From NCBI GenBank assembly GCA_949746255.1, contig CATKAP010000218.1, forward strand, positions 1-64,000: 64,000 bases of DNA. Reading direction: 5' to 3'. Of this stretch, positions 41,102 to 48,400 are shown in pieces. The number at the start of each line of letters is the position of its first letter. The first letter of the stretch is position 1. Source of the DNA: an uncultured bacterium. Its GTDB lineage: Bacteria; Bacillota; Clostridia; Christensenellales; Borkfalkiaceae. The position numbers and the translations under genes were made by a program. The notes below the pieces were generated by a model that ran no database searches, was not told the DNA's origin, and worked only from the letters and a program-made list of their open reading frames with translations.

Positions 41102-42253
41102 ATGAGCGAAGAAGTTTTAAATACCGAAGAGCCCGCAGTTAAAACGGGCGCGGATAAAGAGTATACTGTAGAAGATATTCAAAAACAGATCAAACCTCTT
41201 TCCGAAAATGCGTTTGTCAGATTTTTTCAGAAAATCTGGCGTTGGTGGCTGGGATTGTGGTACGGTTTTTCAACCAAACACCCCAAAGCTTCTAAATTGA
41301 TATATATGGTATTCTTCTTTATCATATTTTCGGAAGGTGTTACTATTATTCAGTTCCTTATAATGACTTTCTTGCCGTTTGCTTTCCAAGGACTGTGGGA
41401 AACTCCCTTCGTTTGGCCCGCAGTTGCAATCAACGGACTTACGGACGGCGGCGGAAACCAGCTTTTCTACGCTATTTTTAACGAACCCGTAAAATTCATT
41501 TTGGCGGGCGCGGGCGAAAACGGCGGCGATTTGGTTTTACTCGCTTCCACAGCGGCGGAAGTTACGGCTATAAAAGCTAATCCCGCTTATGCCGCCGCGG
41601 TGCTGCAGTCCGCCGGACTCGGCAACTTTATCGCGTTTGAAATAGCAGTGTTTATCGCTCAGTGTATAAACTTCCCTTTGCAGAGAAATATAACTTATCG
41701 TTCTCACGGCAACCCCTGGTTCCAGGCAATGTGGTACTTTATCGGTTGGCTCGGAATTTCCGTTTTCGTAAACGCGCTTTGGGGTATTTGCAATCCTTTG
41801 ATGATGAGCTGGAACTGGAACGAAGTTGTTATAGGTCTTATAAAGACGGTTATTACCGGCGGACTTTCCATGGTAATCTTCTTCCCTATATTCCTTATTA
41901 TCTTCCCCGATAACAATAAAATGGCTAAAAACGCCCGTGCAAAATACGAAAAACTCGTTGCGGCTAACGCTCCCGCCGAAAAGCAGGAAGCGGCTAAAGC
42001 TAAAGCCGAGCTTTGGGAAGACAAAGCGGTTAAAGCCAATGCGGAAAAGGAATTCTTCCAGGCTAAATCCGTTGTAAACGCAAAAGCTATGACTTATTTT
42101 GCGGCAGTAAAAGCAAAAGAAAATCCCAAGGAAAAGGACGATAAAGCCCTTTTGGAAGAAAGAGTGCAAAAATGCTTTACAGAAGCTGTTGAAGCAATTA
42201 AAATAAAAGAAGAAAAACAAGCGGCGTTCGACGCTGTAAACGCCGCCGCGTAA
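41102..42253 (+). CDS. membrane protein with GtrA-like core and coiled-coil tail, 383 aa
   Basis: A charged ~60-residue N-terminus precedes about five membrane helices (residues ~65-265). The segment AQCINFPLQRNITYRSHGNP resembles the GtrA signature (N-x-x-x-x-R-x-x-x-F). The last ~115 residues (from ~270) are Ala/Lys/Glu-rich and predicted coiled coil (AKAKAELWEDKAVKANAEKE), probably cytoplasmic. It starts directly after the GH3 stop and may anchor the enzyme or act in lipid-linked sugar flipping. No catalytic residues are recognised. Confidence 0.8.
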   Translation: MSEEVLNTEEPAVKTGADKEYTVEDIQKQIKPLSENAFVRFFQKIWRWWLGLWYGFSTKHPKASKLIYMVFFFIIFSEGVTIIQFLIMTFLPFAFQGLWETPFVWPAVAINGLTDGGGNQLFYAIFNEPVKFILAGAGENGGDLVLLASTAAEVTAIKANPAYAAAVLQSAGLGNFIAFEIAVFIAQCINFPLQRNITYRSHGNPWFQAMWYFIGWLGISVFVNALWGICNPLMMSWNWNEVVIGLIKTVITGGLSMVIFFPIFLIIFPDNNKMAKNARAKYEKLVAANAPAEKQEAAKAKAELWEDKAVKANAEKEFFQAKSVVNAKAMTYFAAVKAKENPKEKDDKALLEERVQKCFTEAVEAIKIKEEKQAAFDAVNAAA

Positions 42254-42281
42254 AACGGCGGGTTAAATACGTACGTATTTA

Positions 42282-42313
42282 GGCAACCGAACGGTTTTGT
42301 CCGTCCGGTTGCC
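42282..42313 (+). terminator. hairpin after the GH3/membrane-protein operon
   Basis: GGCAACCG and ACGG (42282-42294) pair with CCGT and CGGTTGCC (42301-42313). Only a weak T-containing sequence follows, so termination is not certain. Confidence 0.5.
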
Positions 42314-42451
42314 GCAAAGCGTATTTAACAGTTTATAATTTACGTATAACAGACATTTAATTTACTCGAAATGCATAATACCGAAATTTGTTATTCGTAC
42401 CGTTTGCATATAAAAGCGTCGTAACCCGTAAACTAAGGAAAAGGGTGTTTT

Positions 42452-43477
42452 ATGAAAATTATAAGCGTAACCGTTCCCTGTTACAATTCTCAAGCTTATA
42501 TGCGCAAATGCGTTGACAGTTTGCTGGCGGGCGGGGACGACGTAGAAATTATTATTGTAAACGACGGTTCTAAGGACGATACTTTAAAGATTGCAAACGA
42601 ATACAAAGAAAAATTCCCCAATATCGTGAAGGTAGTGGATAAAGAAAACGGCGGTCACGGTTCGGGCGTAAACGCGGGCGTGAAAGAAGCCACGGGTTTG
42701 TATTTTAAAGTAGTAGACTCCGACGATTGGGTTAACAGCGAAGAGTTTAAAAAACTGATCGCCCAAATCAAGGAGCATATCGCCGCGGGTACGGAACCCG
42801 ACCTGTATATAACAAATTTTATTTACGACCACGTTTTGGACAATACCCAGTACGTCAGTTCCTACGAAAAAAAGCTTCCCATAGGGGAAATTTGCGGTTG
42901 GGATAAAATGAAGCCTTTCCGCTACTCGCATATGCTTTTGATGCACGCGCTGTTGTATAAACATAAGGTGCTTGTGGAAAGCGATACGGTGCTTCCCGAA
43001 CATACTTTCTACGTGGACGATATCTATTCGTACAAGCCGTTGCCTTATGCCAAGACCATTTGCTATCTTAATTTAAATTTATACCATTATTTTATAGGCA
43101 GGGCCGATCAGTCGGTCAATATGTCTAATTTCGTAAAGCGTTACGACCAGCAGCTCCGCGTTATGCGCTGTATGATTGATTCCTATAAATGGGAAGAAAT
43201 AAAGCGCATGCCCAAAGGGCTCAGAAAATATATGTGGCACGCGTTGCAGGCTATAATGGCTACCACCATGCTTTTCGTGTGCGCGGAAAAGTCCGAAGAT
43301 AGAGTTAAAGGCTATAAAGAACTTTGGGCGCATATCAAGGAACGCGATAAGCCTCTTTACAGAAAACTGAAACACTTTTCATATTCTACCCCCGCGCTCA
43401 TGTTGCCTTGGAAATTGCGCGGCAGAATTTTGGTGTTCGCTTATAAAGTGCTTTGCAAAAAGGTTAAATTAGGTTAA
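42452..43477 (+). CDS. family 2 glycosyltransferase, 341 aa
   Basis: A GT-A fold enzyme. The nucleotide-sugar binding region is VTVPCYNSQAYMRKCVDSLL followed by VEIIIVNDGSKDDT, and the DxD-like metal site is VVDSDDW. The C-terminal ~140 residues are helical and basic and may contact the membrane. The likely role is transfer of a sugar to cell-wall or capsule polymer, but donor and acceptor are unknown. A strong ribosome binding site (AAGGAAAAGGGTG) precedes the ATG. The ROK kinase gene follows with a 3-bp gap. Confidence 0.9.
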   Translation: MKIISVTVPCYNSQAYMRKCVDSLLAGGDDVEIIIVNDGSKDDTLKIANEYKEKFPNIVKVVDKENGGHGSGVNAGVKEATGLYFKVVDSDDWVNSEEFKKLIAQIKEHIAAGTEPDLYITNFIYDHVLDNTQYVSSYEKKLPIGEICGWDKMKPFRYSHMLLMHALLYKHKVLVESDTVLPEHTFYVDDIYSYKPLPYAKTICYLNLNLYHYFIGRADQSVNMSNFVKRYDQQLRVMRCMIDSYKWEEIKRMPKGLRKYMWHALQAIMATTMLFVCAEKSEDRVKGYKELWAHIKERDKPLYRKLKHFSYSTPALMLPWKLRGRILVFAYKVLCKKVKLG

Positions 43478-43480
43478 AAC

Positions 43481-44434
43481 ATGAAAAATTCAAAAAAGTT
43501 TGTCGGAATCGATATCGGCGGAATGACTATCAAAGGCATTGTCACCGATGAGAGCGGCAACGTCTACTGCCGCGACAGCATAGCCACCGGCTCGGAGGAC
43601 GGCCCCGCTTCTATGTGTAAAAACATAGTTGCGCTGTTCACCAACATGCTATTGGCTACGGGTTTGAAAAAAACCGACGTCGTAGGCGCGGGTATAGGCT
43701 GTCCCGGACTTATAGACAGCGCGGAAGGTATCGTTGTTTTTTCCGGAAATCTTAATTTGAAGGATTTTCCGCTTGCTAAAACGGTTGCGGCGCAAATAGA
43801 CGTTCCCGTAAAACTTACCAACGACGCAAACGCCGCGGCTTTGGGCGAGGCAAAGTTCGGTTCGGGCAAGGAATATAAAGACAGTATTCTTGTAACGCTC
43901 GGTACGGGCGTAGGCGGCGGCATAATCATAGACGGCAAACTTTTTGAAGGCGGAAAGTCCGCTGGTACGGAAATAGGGCATACGGTTATTGAATCGAACG
44001 GTTATTTCTGCACGTGCGGAAGGCGCGGTTGCTTTGAGTGTTACGCTTCGGCAAGCGCGCTTATGAAAAAGACTAAACAGGCCATGGAGGACGATACTTC
44101 TTCCGAAATGTGGAGAACTTATTCCCCGCAAACGGTTTCGGGAAGAACTCCTTTCGAATATGCCGATACCGACCATACGGCGCGGCAGGTTGTGGATTGG
44201 TATGTTAAATACCTTGCTTGCGGCGTAACCAATCTTGCAAATATTTTCCGTCCTCAGGTTGTAATGCTCGGCGGCGGAGTCAGCGAACAGGGCGAAAAAC
44301 TAACCGCTCCCGTTCAACGCCTCGTAAATAAAGAACTTTTCGGCGGTACCGAATTTGCACCCGTTAAAGTTGTAAAAGCTTCGTTGGGAAGCGCGGCGGG
44401 CGCGTTCGGTGCAGCGGCGTTGTTTATGAATTGA
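43481..44434 (+). CDS. ROK family sugar kinase (glucokinase-like), 317 aa
   Basis: ATP-dependent sugar kinase of the ROK family. The phosphate-binding region is GIDIGGMTIKGIV, the catalytic region LTNDANAAALGEAKFG, then GTGVGGGIIIDG. The zinc site CTCGRRGCFECYAS typical of ROK proteins is present. There is no DNA-binding domain, so it is a kinase and not a repressor. Glucose released by the GH3 enzymes is a plausible substrate. It is co-transcribed with the glycosyltransferase (3-bp gap). Confidence 0.92.
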   Translation: MKNSKKFVGIDIGGMTIKGIVTDESGNVYCRDSIATGSEDGPASMCKNIVALFTNMLLATGLKKTDVVGAGIGCPGLIDSAEGIVVFSGNLNLKDFPLAKTVAAQIDVPVKLTNDANAAALGEAKFGSGKEYKDSILVTLGTGVGGGIIIDGKLFEGGKSAGTEIGHTVIESNGYFCTCGRRGCFECYASASALMKKTKQAMEDDTSSEMWRTYSPQTVSGRTPFEYADTDHTARQVVDWYVKYLACGVTNLANIFRPQVVMLGGGVSEQGEKLTAPVQRLVNKELFGGTEFAPVKVVKASLGSAAGAFGAAALFMN

Positions 44435-44525
44435 GCGCGGAAAAATTTAAATTAAAATTATTTTCATTTGCGAAAATAAATCCTTATCACCTCCTTAAAA
44501 AATTCGAGGCAAACTCGGAGGCAAG

Positions 44526-44560
44526 CCGACGGAAATATTAATTTCCGTCGGTTTGTTTTT
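44526..44560 (+). terminator. terminator after the ROK kinase gene
   Basis: CCGACGGAAAT (44526-44536) pairs with ATTTCCGTCGG (44541-44551), followed by TTTGTTTTT. Confidence 0.9.
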
Positions 44561-44583
44561 GTAAAAACATACGGCGCGAAAGG

Positions 44584-44612
44584 TTGTTGTTATATCTCCG
44601 CCGTGATATAAT
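44584..44612 (+). promoter_or_regulatory. leaderless promoter of the SLOG-like gene
   Basis: TTGTTG (44584-44589) and the extended -10 TG-A-TATAAT (44607-44612) with a 17-nt spacer. The ATG at 44619 is 6 nt after the -10 box. Confidence 0.65.
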
Positions 44613-44618
44613 AAAATT

Positions 44619-45200
44619 ATGTTGAACGACAATAAAATAACGGTGGGAGTTTCCGCGCACCGTAATATTGCGGCGGAATACGAAAAGGATATATTAAAGC
44701 TTGCGGTCGAAGCGTTTAAAGACCTTAAAGCGCGTTTTCCCGCGGCGGAAATAATAACGCTTAACGGTCTTGCGGCGGGCGGGGATTTGCTTTGCGCCGA
44801 AGCCGCGCTTGCGTGCGGAGTAAAAATAAAAGCGGTTTTGCCCGTTCCCGAAAAATTTTATTTAAATTCCCGTGATTTTTCAGCAATACAAAGGGAAAAC
44901 TATTTTAAAATAAAACAAGCGGCGGAGATAGAAAAAGTTTATGCAATTTCCTGTGACTTCGGCAATACAGAAGAAGAACGGAACGCCGCGTTCCGCGCTC
45001 AGACGGAATACGTTGCAACCGAGTGTGATTATCTGCTCGCACTTTGGGACGGAGCGCCCGAAAAAGAGAATAACGCTTGCGGAACGGCGGCGGCAGTGCG
45101 TTTTGCTCTTGAAAAGGGAGTTAAGGTTATTTGGATTTTTTCTCCGAGGGAAGGGCAAAGTTTTAACGATAGGAAACCGTTTTTAAAATGGAAGGTTTAA
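44619..45200 (+). CDS. SLOG/Rossmann-like protein, 193 aa
   Basis: A single-domain alpha/beta protein resembling the SLOG superfamily (LOG/DprA/TIR-associated Rossmannoid domains). VGVSAHR forms the first strand and loop, GLAAGGDLLCAEAAL the glycine-rich nucleotide site, and CDYLLALWDG and GTAAAVRFALEKGVKVIWI the C-terminal half. SLOG proteins bind nucleotides or NAD-derived molecules and many belong to conflict systems, but this gene is alone with its own leaderless promoter and terminator. No Shine-Dalgarno sequence precedes the ATG. Confidence 0.7.
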   Translation: MLNDNKITVGVSAHRNIAAEYEKDILKLAVEAFKDLKARFPAAEIITLNGLAAGGDLLCAEAALACGVKIKAVLPVPEKFYLNSRDFSAIQRENYFKIKQAAEIEKVYAISCDFGNTEEERNAAFRAQTEYVATECDYLLALWDGAPEKENNACGTAAAVRFALEKGVKVIWIFSPREGQSFNDRKPFLKWKV

Positions 45201-45221
45201 TTGAAATAAAGTAAAATATGA

Positions 45222-45253
45222 AAGTGCGGCAGTTGGAAACTGCCGCACTTTTT
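45222..45253 (+). terminator. terminator after the SLOG-like gene
   Basis: AAGTGCGGCAGTT (45222-45234) pairs with AACTGCCGCACTT (45238-45250), followed by TTTAAA. Confidence 0.9.
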
Positions 45254-45262
45254 AAATATGTA

Positions 45263-45549
45263 TTATTTATTTATATCCAATAAATAATCCGCTGAAATTG
45301 CTTTTTTGTATTTGTTAAAATCTTTTTCAAACTCGTCAAAGCAAAGAATATCGCTTGCGTCAATGTCTGATAAAACGCAAAGTATCCAACGCGGGCAACG
45401 TTCTGCCCGACAATATGTTGAGTTTTCGACGAATGATGCAAGCCTAATTTTTTAGCTGTTTTTTAATTTTTCAGTCCGCTGTGGTTTATGGCGGATTGTA
45501 ATTCTTTCCCTATATTATCTATAGTTGCAATATTAGAAATGTTAACGAC
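45263..45549 (-). pseudogene. decayed XRE-family helix-turn-helix regulator
   Basis: On the minus strand three reading frames together spell an XRE regulator. Frame one gives NIATIDNIGKELQSAINHSG, a TAA stop, then TAKKLGLHHSS. Frame two gives NILSGRTLPALDTLRFI. Frame three gives LSDIDASDILCFDEFEKDF and ends at a TAA at 45263-45265. Order and motifs (KELQ, AKKLGL, SGR-LPALDTL, DIDASDIL) match a typical XRE domain, so the gene was broken by at least two frameshifts and a stop. No intact start codon was found. Confidence 0.65.
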
Positions 45550-45560
45550 AAGCAAGATTC

Positions 45561-45589
45561 TTGACTTGCGGCTGTTGACCGCGTAAAAT
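45561..45589 (+). promoter_or_regulatory. promoter of the DUF6809-like gene
   Basis: TTGACT (45561-45566) and TAAAAT (45584-45589) with a 17-nt spacer. GCGTAAAATA occurs twice here, and AATAAGTAT is repeated in inverted form downstream. Confidence 0.7.
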
Positions 45590-45636
45590 AAGTATGCTGC
45601 GGCAACGCGTAAAATACTTATTTAAGAGGAAAAGTT

Positions 45637-45921
45637 ATGGAATCGGCTATTATTGATTTGATTTACAATGCAAAACTTCCCGTGTGGGAACAGGATTATG
45701 AAACGGAAGAATATAAAAAAGCGGAAAAAGAGTTTAATACAAAGTGCGAAAAGCTGCATAATCTTTTAAACAAGGAACAAAGGGAAGCTTTCGACGATTT
45801 ATTTTTGGTTTCAGGCAGATTGATAAATGCGGCGGGAGAAGACAGATTTAAAAAAGGTTTTACTATGGGGCTCAGATTGGGGTTAGAGGTTTTCGGAGGA
45901 AAACGTAAAAATAAAAAATAA
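45637..45921 (+). CDS. DUF6809-like protein, 94 aa
   Basis: A small soluble helical protein. The pattern IIDLIYNAKLPVWEQDY near the N-terminus and FKKGFTMGLRLGLEVFGG at the C-terminus matches short clostridial proteins often labelled DUF6809, whose function is unknown. AGAGGAAAAG is a good ribosome binding site. It lies beside the decayed XRE gene on the other strand and is closed by a strong terminator. Confidence 0.75.
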   Translation: MESAIIDLIYNAKLPVWEQDYETEEYKKAEKEFNTKCEKLHNLLNKEQREAFDDLFLVSGRLINAAGEDRFKKGFTMGLRLGLEVFGGKRKNKK

Positions 45922-45929
45922 ATTTTCTT

Positions 45930-45966
45930 ACCGCCGCGGAGCAATTATTGCTCCGCGGCGGTTTTT
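45930..45966 (+). terminator. terminator after the DUF6809-like gene
   Basis: CCGCCGCGGAGCAA (45931-45944) pairs with TTGCTCCGCGGCGG (45948-45961) across a 3-nt loop, followed by TTTTT. Confidence 0.92.
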
Positions 45967-46047
45967 GTAGAAATGTCTTAATTGTATATAAATTGCTCCG
46001 TTTTGTCCATAGACTTAAAGCCAAAATTAGTTATAATTAAAATTGTA

Positions 46048-46072
46048 TATTTATGATATAATATCATAAATA
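46048..46072 (+). promoter_or_regulatory. 25-bp palindrome over the -10 box of the KDPG aldolase gene
   Basis: Two perfect 12-bp arms (46048-46059 and 46061-46072) around one central base. The extended -10 TG-A-TATAAT (46057-46062) lies inside, so a bound dimer would block RNA polymerase. Fits an operator of a LacI- or GntR-type hexuronate repressor not encoded in this window. Confidence 0.6.
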
Positions 46073-46096
46073 AAAAATACCCAAAAAGAGGCAAGT

Positions 46097-47080
46097 ATGG
46101 AACTTAAAGAAAAATTCGACGTATTAACAGACGAATTGGAGAACGTGGGAATAGTTCCCGTAATTAAATTGGAAAAAGTGGAGGACGCCGAAAAACTTGC
46201 AAAGGCGCTTCGCGACGGAGGAATAAACTGCGCGGAAGTTACTTTCCGTGCGAAGGGCGCGGACGAGGTCATTAAACGTATGACTAAAGCCTTCCCCGAT
46301 ATGCTTGTGGGTGCGGGAACCGTGCTTACGTGCGAACAGGTGGACGCGGCTATCGCGGCGGGCGCAAAATTCTGCGTAGCTCCCGGACTTAATCCCAAAG
46401 TGGTAAAACACTGTCTTGATAAAGGCGTGCCTTTCGCTCCCGGGCTGTCTTCCGCAAGCGAAATAGAGCAGGCGTTGGAGCTCGGACTTAATTTCGCCAA
46501 ATTCTTTCCGGCGGAACAGGCGGGCGGGCTTCCCTATATAAAATCGGTTTGCGGACCTTATACCACAATGCGTTTTATGCCCACGGGCGGCGTTACGGCG
46601 GATAACCTTAACACATATCTTTCCTTTAAGAAAATAGTATGCTGCGGCGGAAGTTGGATTGTGCCTCCCGCGCTTTTAAACGCGGGCGATTGGACTGGCA
46701 TAACCAAACTTTGCCGTGAAGCTATAGATAAAATGCTCGGCTTCGAGCTTGCGCACGTCGGGCTCAACTGCAAAAACGACAAAGAAGCTGAAAGCGTGGC
46801 GGACGAATTCGAAAAAGCATTCGGATTCGCCAAGAAAGTTGGCAACAGTTCGGTATTCTCCGCGACGGCTATGGAAATGATGAAGTCGCAGGGGCGCGGA
46901 ACTAACGGTCATATAGCGATAGCTACAAATTCCGTAAAGCGCGCGGCTTATCAGCTTGAAAAGCGCGGTTTCAAAGTCGCGCCCGAAACTGTAAAATTCA
47001 CCGCGGACGGCGTTATGCAGGTTGCATATCTTGAAAAAGAGATAGGGGGCTTTGCAGTACATTTATTACTGAAAAAATAA
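46097..47080 (+). CDS. KDPG aldolase with C-terminal VOC-like domain, 327 aa
   Basis: Residues 1-~205 are a 2-dehydro-3-deoxy-phosphogluconate aldolase: GAGTVLTCEQ, Schiff-base K135 in FAKFFPAE, and MPTGGVTADN. It cleaves KDPG to pyruvate and glyceraldehyde 3-phosphate. Residues ~217-327 form an extra domain (FELAHVGLNCKNDKEAE start, GFAVHLLLK end) resembling the vicinal-oxygen-chelate fold. The extra domain makes the protein ~115 residues longer than a usual Eda, which might bind a metal or ligand. It heads the hexuronate cluster (aldolase, KDG kinase, ABC ATPase, uronate isomerase). Confidence 0.87.
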   Translation: MELKEKFDVLTDELENVGIVPVIKLEKVEDAEKLAKALRDGGINCAEVTFRAKGADEVIKRMTKAFPDMLVGAGTVLTCEQVDAAIAAGAKFCVAPGLNPKVVKHCLDKGVPFAPGLSSASEIEQALELGLNFAKFFPAEQAGGLPYIKSVCGPYTTMRFMPTGGVTADNLNTYLSFKKIVCCGGSWIVPPALLNAGDWTGITKLCREAIDKMLGFELAHVGLNCKNDKEAESVADEFEKAFGFAKKVGNSSVFSATAMEMMKSQGRGTNGHIAIATNSVKRAAYQLEKRGFKVAPETVKFTADGVMQVAYLEKEIGGFAVHLLLKK

Positions 47081-47248
47081 ATTTAAACGCATATTGCAGC
47101 GTTATGCCGTGTCAAACTTGCGCTTTTTTGCGGTCGCGTACGTCTTTGTACGCTTTTCGAAAAAATGCCCTTTTTCTTGTCTGACTCGCAACTCTGCGTT
47201 TTAAGACGCTTAAAAAATATCAACAAATTAATTCGGAGATAAAATTTT

Positions 47249-48280
47249 ATGAAAAAAATAGTTACCATGGGCGAAATTATGCTTCGTCTTTCCACTCCTA
47301 ACAATGAAAAGTTTATTCAGGCGGACGAATTCGATATAAATTACGGCGGCGGCGAAGCAAACGTTGCCGTTTCGTGCGCAAATTACGGGCATAACGCCGA
47401 ATTCGTTACCGCGGTTCCCGCCAACGAAATAGGCGAATGCGCCGTTGCGGCACTTCGCAAATACGGCGTTGAAACGCGCCATATCGCAAAATGCGGCGAA
47501 AGACTGGGAATATATTTTCTGGAGACAGGCGCTTCTATGCGCCCTTCAAAAGTCGTTTACGACAGAGCGCATTCTTCCATTTCCACTGCGACCGCGGCGG
47601 ATTTCGATTTCGACGATATTTTCAAGGACGCCGATTGGTTCCATTTTACGGGAATAACTCCCGCCGTTTCGGATAGCGCGGCCGTTTTAACGGAAGAAGC
47701 TTTGAAAGCGGCTAAAAAACACGGCGTAACCGTTTCTTGCGATTTGAATTTCCGTAAAAAACTTTGGTCCAGCGAAAAGGCGCAAAAGGTTATGACAAAG
47801 CTTATGAAATACGTTGACGTTTGCATAGGCAACGAGGAGGACGCGGAACTAGTTCTCGGTTTTAAGCCCGGCAATACCGATGTTACAAGCGGCGAATTGG
47901 AGCTTGCTGGCTATAAATCCATATTTGAGCAAATGGTTAAAAAATTCGGCTTCAAGTATGCGATATCGTCCCTTCGCGTAAGTCATTCGGCTTCGGATAA
48001 CGGTTGGTCCGCGTGCATATACAACGGCGAAACGAAGGAATTCTATCATTCCAAAGAATACAGAATTTCACCCATAGTAGACCGTGTAGGCGGCGGCGAC
48101 AGCTTTGCCGGCGGCGTAATATGCGGATTCATGGACGGAAAAGATTTTAAATCGGCTCTCGAATTCGGCGTTGCGGCTTCCGCGTTGAAACATACTATCC
48201 CCGGAGATTTCAACCTTGTTACACGTAAAGAAGTTGAGGCTCTCGCGGGCGGCGACGGTTCGGGCAGAGTTCAAAGATAA
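47249..48280 (+). CDS. 2-keto-3-deoxygluconate kinase, PfkB family, 343 aa
   Basis: A ribokinase-family sugar kinase that probably makes KDPG from KDG, feeding the upstream aldolase. The N-terminal substrate region has MGEIMLRLSTP and GGGEANVAVS, and the C-terminal PfkB signature is RVGGGDSFAGGVICG with the catalytic Asp. The length is normal for KDG kinases. A ~168-nt gap separates it from the aldolase; the ATG follows TCGGAGATAAA. The cluster context supports KDG over other sugars. Confidence 0.86.
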   Translation: MKKIVTMGEIMLRLSTPNNEKFIQADEFDINYGGGEANVAVSCANYGHNAEFVTAVPANEIGECAVAALRKYGVETRHIAKCGERLGIYFLETGASMRPSKVVYDRAHSSISTATAADFDFDDIFKDADWFHFTGITPAVSDSAAVLTEEALKAAKKHGVTVSCDLNFRKKLWSSEKAQKVMTKLMKYVDVCIGNEEDAELVLGFKPGNTDVTSGELELAGYKSIFEQMVKKFGFKYAISSLRVSHSASDNGWSACIYNGETKEFYHSKEYRISPIVDRVGGGDSFAGGVICGFMDGKDFKSALEFGVAASALKHTIPGDFNLVTRKEVEALAGGDGSGRVQR

Positions 48281-48291
48281 ATTAATTTTTT

Positions 48292-48326
48292 ACGGAAATT
48301 CCCGCGTTACGAGCGGGGATTTCCGT
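48292..48326 (+). terminator. possible terminator after the KDG kinase gene
   Basis: A 14-bp stem (48292-48305 with 48313-48326) with one T-G wobble. It lacks a T tract on the plus strand, so it may be weak or work on the minus strand. Confidence 0.4.
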
Positions 48327-48400
48327 GAATATACGGTTAATGATAAGACCGCAAATTGAAATTGCACAGGGCGGAGCGGTTAAAAGGAAATTAACGGTAA

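Noticed and set aside
47083-47304. Minus-strand 73-codon open frame between the aldolase and KDG kinase
   Set aside because: It overlaps the start of the kinase gene, is basic and of low complexity, and has no ribosome binding site.
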